Source: Hysterangium stoloniferum (taxonomy: Eukaryota > Basidiomycota > Agaricomycetes > Hysterangiales > Hysterangiaceae). From it: a stretch of 64,000 bases of DNA. The translations under genes and the position numbers were made by a program. Each line of letters begins with the position of its first letter. The first letter of the stretch is position 1. The notes beneath the pieces were generated by a model. It had not been told where the DNA came from. It did not search any database and saw only the letters and a program-made list of their open reading frames with translations. Below, piece by piece: positions 46,803 to 59,023 of the stretch. The DNA lies in NCBI GenBank assembly GCA_015178975.1, contig WHVD01000045.1, positions 248,001 through 312,000 of the forward strand, written 5' to 3'.

Positions 46803-48085
46803 TATTCCTGTATCCCCAGGTCATATTTTTCCTCGTCGCAGAAGATCTGAGTCGTCTGGTGAAAATTAATTTAATTTGATAGTGTGACCAAACAAACGCG
46901 ACGCGAACGACGCGAATATGTGTTACAAAGCATGTAGGTGCTGTCGCCTAATGTAATATTCCCACGTCAGAGTGGGTATTTAGGCTCACCCCACATATCG
47001 CAGTACGAAGGTCTAACCACAACTTATAAAAAGGCGTTGATTCCTATTTGAAAGAAAAACAAAGAAAGAAATGCATTACACACCCTGATAACGAGTGATA
47101 GTGTGGAGGTTGCTGTCATGACTTGTGCGCCATTTGTAAGCGCAACTTGAGCACGACACAGATTTCCCTTCCAATCATATCCTAAGGGGTGAAAGGTTGT
47201 ATTTTTTGAAGTCCCACGGTAAAGTCTGTAGGGTTTACTCAGCTACCGGCGAAAGTGCTGAAGGGGAGACTCACGACAACGAAAATGCAATACTAGATAT
47301 TATGCATGTTATACAAAAATTGACAAATGTCGGATCTCGGTGGACTTGGCGTGAAAAGACCGCAAGGACGAGAACGAGAAATATGCCAATATGTCCACCC
47401 ATGATTTGAAGAGCCAAAAAAACCGTTTGCCTTTTCCGTAAGACTATCCAAATATATGGTAGTTAATCATAAATAGGTAGTCAAATTAAGCATACTTGAA
47501 TCTGCGTAATACACCCCTTGAACAATGGCAGCAGCAGCAGGGTCAAGAGGTAGGCTGTAGCTAGTCTCAATGCCATAGTGATGACAATGAGCCACTTCGT
47601 CTATATCGAATTGGAAGTTGATTCTGCAAGTTCAGATCCTATGATTGTGACCTACCATCCACTACAAACTTAATGCCTGCCACAGTCGCAGGATTGCTAG
47701 AGTTAAAAGAACACAAGAGGCATTGACTATTCACATCGAGAAGGTCGGCGGAACAGAGACAGCGGAGAGTATCGTTGCAATCATTGCCCATGTGTCTGGA
47801 GTTGGTACATAGGGCACTACACTGTCCAACGGTAAAGAAACGTCGGTGTAGTTTGGCATCTGATGAAACTTACCGGATCTGCGGTGTTCATTGCCTTCTC
47901 TGAATCGTCTTGTCTTAATCCTAGTTTAGAGATGACATCTGAGCGATAAGCCGCGACTATAATTCACATAATCAGCGTGTACAATCAGAAACAACCTATA
48001 ACGAATGTCCGCGCTGACCACCGTAAGATCTTGGATATCCCGACACTGTAATCACCAGAAAGCAGAGGGTGAAAGAAAAAAACAT

Positions 48086-48854
48086 GGCGGGTAGAGAGTG
48101 ACAGCTTGATATGACAGGACAGGGAAAGGGAGAGAAGGAAGAACCAGGTTCATGGGTATGTATATGTGGCGTTCTCTTCAGATGAGCCACGAGCCCCAGC
48201 GTTCGTGGATGTCGTTATTTCCCCATGCGAAGGCTTTTCCTAAACACCGATTCCTGATGCCAAGCTGATGTGTGCTATCCAAAAAAAACGTCTTCTTTTT
48301 TCATCTTCGATATATATGCACGTGCAACATATAAATAATTCTTACTCAAACAGGCAAATGATGTGTCACGGATAGGTGTACCACTTGGTTTAAATCATAG
48401 GAAACTGCAACCCGTCATTTAATGTCAAGTCAGTAGTTTTGATGTTCAACAAACTTCGAGTGAGTACATCCGGACGATGCATTTGGTCCAATATTCGTTC
48501 ATGCTGAAACTTCTTTGTCTTTCCCATCTTTAGTCAAAGTTTTGATGATGTGATGGATACGATGACACATTTTAATTCTCTTTGGATATGTAGGCTGTAC
48601 TAAGACAAGAGTTGGAGATGCATCTAATTTCTTTCACAACTCCGGCATAAGCTCGGATCAGTGCCAGCACAACATGAGATACCGCCATTGTAGCTTACCA
48701 CTATTATTATAACTCTGAACCAGATGAAGCATTCCCCCGTGAACATTGGTTTGTGCATTGTGTGGTCCTCTGATTGCAACGTAAGCATCAAACATGATAT
48801 TTGAGTCATCACATTGAAAACTGTGCTTCTTGACAGCTGGGTCATCTTCCTTCG

Positions 48855-48889
<35 letters not shown>

Positions 48890-49999
48890 TATACAGGTGT
48901 GGTATTTTGAGTTGTTTTGTTGAGCAAAGGCAGTGTGCATGAGTGGCAAATGTCTACTTTAATTAACTGTGGCTGATTTGTAATTTTTAAATATTTTGAC
49001 GGTGTGTGTGCTCTGAGTGGTCCTAACCAAAGAGACTCATTTATTATCTGTCATTACCTGCTCAGGATTTTGACCAGTTTGGCTACCTATGGACATTTAT
49101 AGCACTTCAACATTGTAATGCACCCATTTGATCCCTGTCGGTGATAGATGACAGGTAACATGAAGGATCAGTCGAACCTAGCTGCCTAAGGTCTTAGACG
49201 AACTTCCTTAGATTTGATGGGGGCCATGGGAAAGTGCCACACAGGGTGTTGTGACTGCTGCAAACACCTCAAAATGTCCTCAAATATGCATTAAACTAGC
49301 ATAAAATAAATGGAATTTTTGTATATATTCTTCATACTATATCATATGTCTACTGGGGCTCTGCTAATTTATTTTAAGACTGGGTTTTAATGTTTAAAAT
49401 TGTGAATTAGCCACTTTTTTAAGAGTATATATCATTTAAAATGTTATTTTGATCATTAACATTCAAAACATAGCTATGTTTTAGTTTGAAGCCAAAATGT
49501 ATATTCACAGCAATTGTCCACTTTTCACAGCAGTGCACAGCACCTACATAGTGAGATTCAATGTCGGAGTTTGAAAAAGTTTCCAAGCCTTGACAGTCAA
49601 TATCTGGAAGTTCTGACCCAAAGCACACGATATCATTTGGTGACACTCTGATCAGCCTTCTACTGATCCACTGTTATTGCGCATTGTTTCTTTCCAGTTA
49701 TTCTACACTTCTGTAAGAGTTTGGGAATCTCTTACTTTGGAAAGGTACTATCCTTCCTAGATAGTTGTCTCTTTTTCTTATTTTTAATAGCTTGCTCTTT
49801 GATTAGGTTGGGAGTACCTGGCTGATAGATGAAGACAGTGAGAAGTATACCTGCAAGGTCCTAGTTTGCTGTAGCCTTGTACCTATTTTACTTATACAGT
49901 GTGAGTGGCTTAAACTCTAGACTCTAAGATGTAGGTTTAGTGTTTATCTGCTTTGGTCACCCCACAGCAGCAGATTACATTATATCAGTCAGGGAAATA
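48086..49999. other. Gene-free AT-rich interval
   Basis: No credible open frame, splice pattern or repeat pair was found, apart from a TC microsatellite at 48859-48885. The 5' region and promoter of the CFEM/7TM gene should lie at its left end. The right part, from about 49000, is more AT-rich and ends at the mariner element. Confidence 0.4.
48859..48885. repeat. TC dinucleotide microsatellite
   Basis: About 13 uninterrupted TC units. It is seen directly. Confidence 0.95.
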
Positions 50000-51602
50000 T
50001 ACTGACTTACAAAATGTATCCAATGTTTTGTAGTTTCAGCTTATATATGCTATATCCCAGTAGATAAAATAGTAGAAATCACCAAAGTATTTGTGAACAT
50101 GACCTATCATGTATATATTTATATGGTAGAACTATATTATGTAATATCCATATATGGAAACACTATGAATATTTTAATGGAGAGGGTTCATTGGATACGT
50201 TTTGTAACTGACAGGTTCTGGCATGAAAACCATATGCCTATGTTGATTGTTTGCATTTGTTTATGTTTTTCAACATGTCATGTGATCATTTTATACTACA
50301 GTATAAGTTGAAGGGCTTTCTCAGCTAAGATTCCCCTAATTCTAACTATGCATCCCCTTTCCACTGCTGCCCAGTATGAGATCCTTTCTCTACTTGATGC
50401 TGGCCATTCTGCCAGACATATTTCAGTTTCTACTGGCTATAGCTATGCTACTATCTCTAGACTTCATTCTAAACACCATTCCCACCTTTCTAAGTCCTCT
50501 GGTGGACACCCTTCCAAACTCTCCACAGCCAACATCCATTTTGCACAACATCTTATCAGCTCTGGAAAGGCTGATACAGCTGTAGATGCAACAAAGGCAC
50601 TTTGCACTATCACCAACCAGTCACTCAATCCTCAAACAGTGCATCATTGACTCAAGGCAGCTGGGATGAAGCCTGTGGTAAAGAAGAAAAGGCCTCTTCT
50701 TTCTAAGAGGCATAAAAAGGAGAGAATGGATTTTGCTTTGGCATATCAGGATTGGACTGTGGAGGATTGGAAGAATGTGGTGTGGTCTGATGAGACCAAA
50801 ATTAATAGGCTGGGGTCAGATGGCAGGAAGTGGGTGTGGAAAAAGGCAGGGAGTGCTTGAGTAACAGGCTGGTTGAGGGAACCCTGAAGTTTGGTGGCGG
50901 ATCTTTAATGGTTTGGGGGTGCATGCTGTGGGAGGGGGTTGGGTATGCATGCAAGATTGATGGATGGATGGATGGGGATCTCTACATCCAGATTCTGGAG
51001 GATGGCCTGCAAGCCAGTCTTAAGGACTATGGTAAATCTGCCAATGGTATCATCTTCCAGCAGGACAATGACCCCAAGCATACCTGTAAGAAGGCCCAGA
51101 ATTGGTTCCAAGAAAATGGTTTCAGGGTTCTCTCATGGCCAGCACAGTCTCCTGACTTGAATCCCATTGAACACCTATGGAATCACCTGAAGAGGAGGTT
51201 GGCAGGGTATGAGAATGCACCCCAGGGGATGGAAGAGTTGTGGGAGAGGGTGGTGGATGAATGGTACAAGATTGATGAAAAGGTGTGTCAGGATTTGATT
51301 GAAAGTATGACTAGGAGGGTTTCAGATGTATTAAAGGCAAAGGGTGGCTACACTAAGTACTAAATACTAGTAATTTCCTGCCTAAATGTGTCAGTTACAA
51401 AACGTATCCAACGAACCCTCTCCATTGAAATATTCATAGTGTTTCCATATATGGATATTACATAATATAGTTCTACCATATAAATGTATACATGATAGGT
51501 CATGTTCACAAATAGTTTGGTGATTTCTACTATTTTATCTACTGGGATATAGCATATATAAGCTGAAACTACAAAACATTGGATACATTTTGTAAGTCAC
51601 TG
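50000..51602 (+). mobile_element. Tc1/mariner DNA transposon, 1603 bp
   Basis: It is flanked by TA on both sides (49998-49999 and 51603-51604), with 213-bp terminal inverted repeats at 50000-50212 and 51390-51602 that differ at a handful of bases. The outer tips are TACT and CAGT. Each repeat has the motif GACTTACAAAATGTATCC at its outer end and an inverted near-copy at its inner end. It carries one transposase gene on the plus strand. Confidence 0.93.
50348..51363 (+). pseudogene. Tc1-like DD34E transposase with one stop and one frameshift
   Basis: It would catalyse cut-and-paste movement at TA sites. The N-terminal helix-turn-helix region reads AAQYEILSLLDAGHSARHIS. The catalytic triad is visible: D in VVWSDETK, D in FQQDNDPKH and E in NPIEHLW, with 34 residues between the last two. 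The C-terminus is LKAKGGYTKY, with the stop at 51363. A TGA at 50648-50650 interrupts the frame and a frameshift lies near 50855. The length (about 338 codons) is normal for the family. It is nearly whole, so recently active but now broken. Confidence 0.92.
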
Positions 51603-51887
51603 TATGTACAAGCTCTAAATTCTTGTACTGTCTTCTGGTGAACTCCCTGCTGGTAAAGTCTCATATTAGTCAAGAAGCACTATCTGTGGACATTTTGGAT
51701 CCCTGTGGATGTGTATTTTGGAATTCTTGGCTTGCTGGATCACTTAAACCTTTTACTGGATCACTTACACTGCTTACTGGACTTCCTGAAATTTACAGTA
51801 TTCAGTTATTCCTCTTATTTGGGAATTGTCAGTCTTACATAGTTCTCTCATGGTATATTATCATAATACTTTTTTGAACTGATTCTT
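51603..51887. other. No gene recognised
   Basis: Flank between the mariner element and the purine-rich repeat. A short run of near-repeats (CTGGATCACTTA, CTGGACTTCCTG) is visible at 51735-51790, but nothing more. Confidence 0.35.
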
Positions 51888-52685
51888 ATGTGTTGGTCCA
51901 CAGCCCAGGTGAAAGAGAGAGGAAGCCAATCAGAGGATGATGAAAAGACAGGGAAATGGCTATATGTACCATGTACCACCTACAACAAAGAGAAAGGAGG
52001 CCAATCAGAAGAGGATGAAAGGAGAAGGAAAGGGTATATGCACATCCTGGAGGAAACAGAGAGGATGTTGATCAGAGCAGAAAGAAGAGAGAAGGAAAGC
52101 GCATATGTACATCCTGGAGGAAAGACCAAGGAGTCTGATCAGACCTGGATCAAGAGAGGAGGAAAGGGTATAATGGACATACTGGAAGATAGAGGGAGAA
52201 GGCTGATCAGAAGAGGATGCAGAGAGAAAGCAAGAGTACACAGACACGCTGGAGGAAAGGCAGAGGCAGTCGATCAGAGGAGGATGACAAGACAAAGAAA
52301 GGGTGCATGGACATCATAGAGTAAAGGGAGAGGAGGCTGATCAGAGGAAGATGAAGAAAGAGTACAGGGACCACCTGGAGGAAAGAAAATGGAGGCCAAT
52401 CAGAGAAGGATGAAGAGAGAAGAAAGGGGGACCCAGACATCACAGAGGAATGAAAGAGGAGGCTTAACAGAAAATGAAGAGAGGAGGAAAGAGAGGATGC
52501 CAATCAGAAGAGGATGGAGAGAGAAGGGAAGGATACATGCACCAACTAGAGATCAGATAGGAGGATGAAGAGAAGGAAAGGGTACACACACACACATAGG
52601 ATGAAAGAGAGGAGGCTGATCAGAACACAAACAAAGAAAGCATCACACACATATCCTCAAGGAAAGAGTGAAGGAAAGGGTACAG
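51888..52685. repeat. Degenerate purine-rich minisatellite
   Basis: The plus strand is strongly A/G-biased. A unit of roughly 60 bp, containing GATCAGA-GAGGATGAA, GAGAAGGAAAGGGTA and CATCCTGGAGGAAAG, recurs about a dozen times with much variation. The 143-residue open frame at 51888-52319 simply follows this composition. Confidence 0.8.
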
Positions 52686-52690
52686 GCATA

Positions 52691-54405
52691 TGTTAGAATA
52701 CATTGTATTGCAAGCCATTGATGCATTTTACGCTTGGCTATTTCGTACTTTACAGTAGCTTAGTCATCATAAATAAAACCTTGTCCGTTTTCATTACACT
52801 GTCTCCGAACAGGTTATGGGCCCCACCTCATTGCTTTAAAAGTCACACTAATACCATCTCATCATCTCATGTCTAATATCAACGCCTTACTTGCAAGTAT
52901 CCCAAAATCGGGTGATAACTACCACAAATGGAAGTTTTCACTGTCAATGGTTTTGCGGTGTGCTGGATCATGGAGTGTTGTTAGTGGGGGAGCAAAGGCA
53001 CCTAAGGATGAGAATAGCAAGGTGTATTTGGATGTTTTTTTGTTCTGAAAAGACCCTTTAGCATTAGCCCAAAATAAATTCTAGAAATTCTGAATAAATT
53101 ATGATAGATGCTCTAATATCACAAAATGTTGATTACATAACCATGATGTCATATGTCCATTTATGACAATGTAATAATAGGATTAATGAAGCTTGTACAT
53201 CCAAACAGTTTTGTTGCCTATATTTTATAAACCCTATATACTAAACTTGTTAAGTTCCCAAACAAAGCTCCACAGATAGAGTCTCACGGAGGTTTCCAGT
53301 AATTATTCCGAACACACACTTGCCTCTGGGAATTGTCCCATGGAGTCCCCGGGTAATAAGTCCCGGGAACGTTCCGGGGATATTAGTACAAGGAACAGTG
53401 GTACCAGAATAATTACCAGAAAGTATGGTGAACGACTAAGATGGACTTGGCTTCAGCTTATAGGCTGTGCCCTCGTACACTCATTCAGGTGTCCATATTT
53501 CAAGCTGACAGAATGCATAAAGGAAGATATAGATTCCGGAGTTCCCATGGGAGTTCCGGGAATCGAGCGTGCAGACAGACAAGAGGACTAGAGACTGTTC
53601 AAGAGTCAAACTTGTTCAGGGGAAAACTTGTTCGAGATTGAAACTGGATTCTAAGTACATGAATATAGCAGACTTATATAGACTGTGAAATGTAATAATA
53701 CCAAATCTGGTATTAATGAGAGGCAGAACTATTAAACATAAAATGAAACAAGTAAATACTAAACTGGGAATTAGGGATGGAATGGAATGGGAGTGGAGAA
53801 CAAATCATGACAGGTCATTTAACCATAACTGGAGTGGGGCTCAGTTAGAGGGGTTCCGGAAGTCCGGTCAGAGTCTGGTGACTTGGTGCACAAGATAGTG
53901 TCGGGTATAGACAGGTTTGATGTGCAGGAGGTCCGGTGGAGTCCGGTAGGTTTTCCAATGACTGGTGTGTGAGATCCAGAGACAGATCATAACAGGAGCA
54001 GGGTTCTATGCTCTGTTAGAGGGGTTCCAGGAGTCCGGTCGGAGTCCGGTGACTGGTACATAAGACACAGAGTGTCGGCTGTATATAGAGTGGGGTCCAG
54101 AGTCTGGAGTTTGGTGGAGTCCGAGGACTGGTGTATAAGACATAGAGGGTTGGGTGCAGACAGGTGGAGTGCATATAGAGTCAGGCATAAACAAGTTGAT
54201 GTGCGGGCTCCAGCGGGAATTCTAGTTGTAACTATACAATATAGAGGGTCGGGAGCATGTAGGATAGGGTCCGGGGGCCCAGAGTGTTAGAATACGTTGT
54301 ATTGCAAGCCATTGATACGTTTTACGCTCAGCTATTTCGTACTTTACAGTAGCTTAGTCATTGTAAATAAAACCTTGTCCGTTTTCCTTAAGCTGTCATC
54401 GAACA
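52691..54405 (+). mobile_element. Short, non-autonomous LTR element (Copia-like), fossil
   Basis: Two 121-bp direct repeats, 52691-52811 and 54285-54405, start TGTTAGAATAC and end CGAACA, and are about 90 percent alike. Just inside the left LTR, 52870-53040 begins like a Copia gag protein (SGDNYHKWKFSLSMVLRCAG). The rest has no pol domains. From about 53280 to 54280 it contains sequence shared with the LTR block at 59150-60020, including loosely repeated GGAGTCCGGTGG motifs. Flanking duplications do not match. It is broken and of moderate age, judging by the LTR differences. Confidence 0.75.
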
Positions 54406-54438
54406 GGAGGCCGGCGGGCTTTTCGCTTCCTGACCAAA

Positions 54439-54919
54439 CTAGTACTTGGTATACCCTCCCTTGGCCTTAATTACAGCTTCAACTCTTCTAGGCATACTTT
54501 TTATCAAGTTCTGACACACCTCCTTTGGGATCTTCTCTCATTCCACTTGACAGTGCTCCCAAAGCTCCTCCACTCCATTAGGTAGTGTGTTGTAGTCAGT
54601 TAGCCTCCTTTTCAAGGGTTTAGATCTGGAGACTGTGCTGGCCATTTCATAACAGTATAGCCATGGTCATCAAACCACTTTTGAGCAGTTTTATGGTATC
54701 CTTTGGCCCATTATCCTGCTGGAAGATGGTATCAGATGGAGTTTCTTTGTAAAACTCAAGGGATTGCTGAAGTTCATCCTCCAAGATGGAGCAGTAAAGC
54801 TGTGAATCCATCTTCCCTTCAATCATGGTAGCATATCCAATGCCTTCCCAATGCATGCAGCCCCACATCATCACACTACCACCACCATACTTCAATGTTC
54901 CCTCCACCTCACAGGAGGG
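54439..54919 (-). pseudogene. 3' fragment of a Tc1-like transposase
   Basis: The minus strand carries the C-terminal half of a transposase related to the one at 50348: GTLKYGGGSVMMWGCMHWEG, FQQDNGPKDT, and a last part ending GYTKY-like at 54439. It has no inverted repeats. It is cut at about 54920, where array-gene sequence (U7) begins directly. Confidence 0.85.
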
Positions 54920-57900
54920 ACTCATGTTCCGTTGTAGGCCCACATACCCACCTCAAATTCGGAAACGAGCATGGATGGTTTTAAATGAGTATTTGGTGCC
55001 TTCACTTTATATGCGGCGAAGTAGCAAAGGTCACACTACCCAGCTTATGACATCCTTGGCTTCGGCCTTCAAGTGGTGTACCGGCATCCATTGGTTAGAT
55101 AGAGACGCGCCACCTGCCATCGCGGCACCTGCGATTACGTCATCACTTTACAACGTTTTAGTCAAGTCACCGCTGCACACCAAGTTGCGTCAATATTTAT
55201 CGCCGGTTATCTATCAGAATCTCATCATGTCTCATTTGACCGGCACCTAACCCTTTTTGGCCTTATGTATATCGTGGAAGCGATCTGCCACATTAGAGGA
55301 GCTCACGACGATCAGAGCTTGCATTGAATTCTGGATACAACCGTGCGTCGTGACATCACATCATTTCATCCGCACACCAAAACCATAACAGACAAAATTA
55401 CCCATACCGATTTACCTCGTATGACTATCTTACACGGCTTCTTGTGTTGCATCCACCAAGATGCATCGTTTCAGGATATTGCTGGAGCTGCATTGAAGGT
55501 TTTAGTGGACGACATAAATATGTATACAGCGTCATTGACACGTCATACTGATTCGGAGATATCATATTCACTGTATCGGAGTATGCGGTCCTTGCAAACC
55601 TTCTTCGATGACTGCACGCTTCTCACCGATTACATCAAACAGCTGAATGTGGTTTCTTCGCTCATTGGGCCCATCGTACGGTATGTTCACAATATTTGAC
55701 CTTGTAGCACCGTCTTACATCCGCCTATGCAACTTTCCTGCCAGTCTGATTCTGATGGAAGCGAGTCCGAATTCCGCGCTCTTGCATTCTGCCGAGATAA
55801 TAATGGTGGTTACTCTGAAACTGATAGCTGGATCTTCCAGGCCCGAATCCGCGTGTACCACAGTGCGAAGCCTCGATATCATCGTCCTGCTCGTTTCTCT
55901 TCTTCCACATTGTGACATCATGCGCGTACCCGCTTGAGCGTTTATATTTGACCGCACGTTCTTTCCTTGCCGTGGGCGCCACACCATCCACTTGTGTGTC
56001 AGTAGGGTCTAACGAGACCCCCATATCAGTGGTGGAGGAACATGGTTGCCCTGACAAAGGTCTTGCACCATCAATTGGACACACTCGCTAATCATTTCTC
56101 TTCGATAATGCTGACACATCTCAACCAAACCACCAGGAAACAAATAGCGTCGCCTTTTATTGCCCGCCCTTTATTCAACTTTGCATCTGGGGTTGCAGAT
56201 GGTATATAGCTATATTATTTGAACCTATGTAAGAACGCATATAGTCACTTTGTATTATCGCCGCGAGGTCTGCAGTGTCCCCACACATGTGTTGAATACA
56301 TTTTGAGGCACTAACCGTCCCTATACTAACATCTGAATCATGAACTACACTTGTTTTAAATACGATGTCATTGAAGGTCTGAAAAAGGCCTGCCCCGTCG
56401 CCATTTCGAAGCATGTCTCGTTCAGGCTCATCATACATTCAAGCTAGTGTTCAATCGACAAGATCCATGATCTTCAAACCAAGGGCCTCCACACCATGCG
56501 AGGCAACGTGTTGGGCGAATTCCTTAAACTATTTATCTTCCATTGATCACTTGACAATCAAGCTCGAGAAAATATAAAAGCGCATATAGTCACTTTTCAC
56601 TATTGCCGCGAGCTCTGCAGCTTGTACGCGTTGATGCCATACGCGAGTCGAGTACACTTGCGGGGACCACCCGTGGCTAGACTGAGATCCTATTTATAAA
56701 TGACAATCATTTCAAACAGACCGCGGACTTGAGAGTTGTATAAAACTACATAATTTGACGCAATTTACAAGCGAATATATTCACTTGTAATGATCGCTGA
56801 GGTTGTCTAGACTGGATTCCGAGGGCTACCCGTCGCTGAAATCACATCGCATATACTAGTGATCACAATTTCAATCGAATACCACTAGGACATCTGAAAG
56901 AAGGTGGTCCCACCGTTATTCTCGTGTCATTCTTTGGGAGAACAGGAAGCCGAGCCAAGCCATTGTACAACACCATACCCACACTTCTTCACATTGTCGT
57001 AAACTTTCACCTTGCATAAGAGAAAGGTAGCTCGTGGTCATGTCAGGTGGAATGAAATATCAACTCAGAGTTGAAGAATACCCACAACCCGCCGCGTGGA
57101 GCAGCCAATCCACGAGAAATCCTGTTTGTGTTATCTTTCAATGTTTCAGTAAGTACCGCCACACTACACGCCACGACAACTAATTTTACTCGCTATCCCG
57201 ACATTCCCCCTACTGCTTCCATTTCGGTTGACTGGATTTCATTCCAGTTGTCATGTTTGAATTATTTCATTTAGCGTAGTAACGACACGATCATTTGATT
57301 CAATCTAATATTAAAGAACTCTTTGACAAGATACGTCGGACTCTTGAATGTTAATTATCGTCACCTGTTCCTTCCTATGCGTAGTCGTCACACCTTTCAC
57401 TGATGTGTCGGTAGCATTGACGAATTCGACTTACGCCTCCATTTTCTGGAAAAAAAAACCCGGAACATAACTATGAGGGTTCCAGGCCGTTTTATCAAAA
57501 ATAATGCTGCTGAGTTAGTCACCGCAATCATGCTAGCCAAGGAGAAACAGCCAGATGTCAGCTTTAACATTGGCGATTTGCTGCATTATGCGCCGAAGAA
57601 ATAAACGGGGTTACCCCTGGTCTCGCGTGTTCCACGGTGCGCAGCTTCAATACCGTCGCCATTCTCGTTTCTCTCCTTGTACATACATTGGGAGGTGATC
57701 CGCGGCTCAGTCAACGAAGCATCCATGATCGATTATGAAGGTCTAGTTCTCACTGTCAATGCCTTCTGATGCATCGTCGCCACACCACTCACTGGTGCGT
57801 CCGCTTCGTCTAATCCTAACGTGGCCTCAGTTGTGATTTAATATGGCTGCCCATGGGTAAATCTTTCTTGATCAATTGCACTCGATTTTCAGCCATATCT

Positions 57901-58542
57901 CTTCACATTTCAACTACACCGGCAGGATCATAGTCCTTTAGATCTTTTCTTACCTCGCTTTGTAACCGTATTTTCAAGCCACATAGTAAATTTAAGAGCG
58001 CATACAGCCACTTTTTCCCTCGCAGTGTGCTCTACAGCTCGTTCTCACCCGTATATTGAATATATTAAGTGCTAGTCGTCGCTAGAACCACATCAAATTC
58101 ATTAATGACCATCCCATCATGTAGAGTACCGCTACCAAATCTCGAAGAAGCCCCGCCACCTCGGTTCCCACGTCACTTACCTAGGCTCACATGAAGGAAG
58201 TCATTGAAGAATAACAAAGAACAGTAGGAATAATCACTGGTCCATGACAACATTTCTCTCGTTCACGCGAATCTTGTCTTCAAAATCCGCTTTCAATCTC
58301 CAGGGTCGGTGATCTTATAGCCCACAACCTTGCAATAAACAAGGGCCTTTACCCCATATTCAATATTGTGGTGGATGAAAATAAGCATAAATATGACATC
58401 CTTGTGTTCGTTGTGTGTGGTTTGGAGCTATATGTTGGACCTATATGTACCCACATGTACTTACTGTAGCACTATCTGTGTGTTGGCAATCCACCACCAG
58501 TCATTCGAGTTTGAGTCTGAGTCTGAGTTTGGTCACTCCTGC

Positions 58543-58748
58543 TGTTAAGTTTTCGTGATGCTGTTCCTAGACCATATAACTTTCCATTTGTCTGAGTGAG
58601 GTGGCAGTACTCGTTGTAAATGGATAAGGACTAAACAATTACAAATAGACCTTATATAACCCAAAATATGCGGTGAATTCCCAACTGCAGCGACCCGAGC
58701 CCTAATGCTCGTGATCCCTCACTAACCCAAATCCCAGAAAAGTCAACA
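58543..58748. mobile_element. Solo LTR, 206 bp
   Basis: It starts TGTTAAG and ends GTCAACA, like the LTR at 9043-10113. It is flanked by CCTGC and CCTGG, an imperfect 5-bp duplication. It lies in U7 sequence, just before module X. Confidence 0.8.
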
Positions 58749-59023
58749 CCTGGTGACATCTGTGTCCTTATATCATCTATTATAACACCTTGGGGGGTCA
58801 TATTCACTTTTCAATGTAGTAATCACTGTATTGAAAAATTTTCACCTTGCCAACCTTCTTCAATGATAACACGGTGCTGCTCTCCACTCACATCAACTTG
58901 AATGGTTTCTTCACTTGTGGAGTCTGTAATACATTATGTTCACTATCGTTTCTCTTCCGCTATTATTTTTCATTTTGTGCATGACATTACCTCACCAGTC
59001 CATTTCTGACGTAAATGACTTGG

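Larger units (their letters stand above)
45392..46991. mobile_element. MULE/hAT-like TIR element carrying host gene fragments
   Basis: Inverted repeats of about 150 bp (45392-45540 against 46845-46991) begin GGGGTGAGCC and differ at only a few bases. The flanking duplication is CACATATC (45384-45391 and 46992-46999). A run of C leaves its length open between 7 and 10 bp, which fits MULE or hAT elements. No transposase is present. The cargo is a spliced, minus-strand WD40-like fragment and a second exon-like piece, as in Pack-MULE elements of plants. It lies inside a coding exon of the CFEM/7TM gene. Confidence 0.8.
44363..48085 (-). pseudogene. CFEM-like ectodomain plus seven-helix membrane protein, interrupted
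   Basis: Probable cell-surface receptor-like protein. Exons 48022-48085 (signal peptide MFFSFTLCFLVITVSG; this donor is the least sure), 47874-47956, 47656-47821, 47496-47600, 47275-47443 and 47084-47225 splice in frame, with introns of 65, 52, 55, 52, 49 and 40 bp. Eight cysteines (PCSALC, NDC, RCLC, QCLLC, AHC) form a CFEM-like domain. Helices follow: QIMGGHIGIFLVLVLAVF, then FVNFCITCIISSIAFSL, then NGAQVMTATSTLSLVI. The next exon starts at 47043, is cut by the element 45392-46991 and ends at 45340. It would encode 32 residues without the insert. A 54-bp exon at 45230-45283 gives LIIAPYVLFLTFGLVSHF. Further helix-like stretches lie at about 44990-45060 and 44750-44840, with a possible end at 44363. 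Exons beyond 45230 are uncertain. The layout recalls Pth11-type receptors. The insertion should inactivate it. Confidence 0.6.

Noticed and set aside
51888-52319. 143-residue charged open frame
   Set aside because: It follows the purine-rich minisatellite, and the repeat unit appears as EEDERR- and GGK-type peptides.
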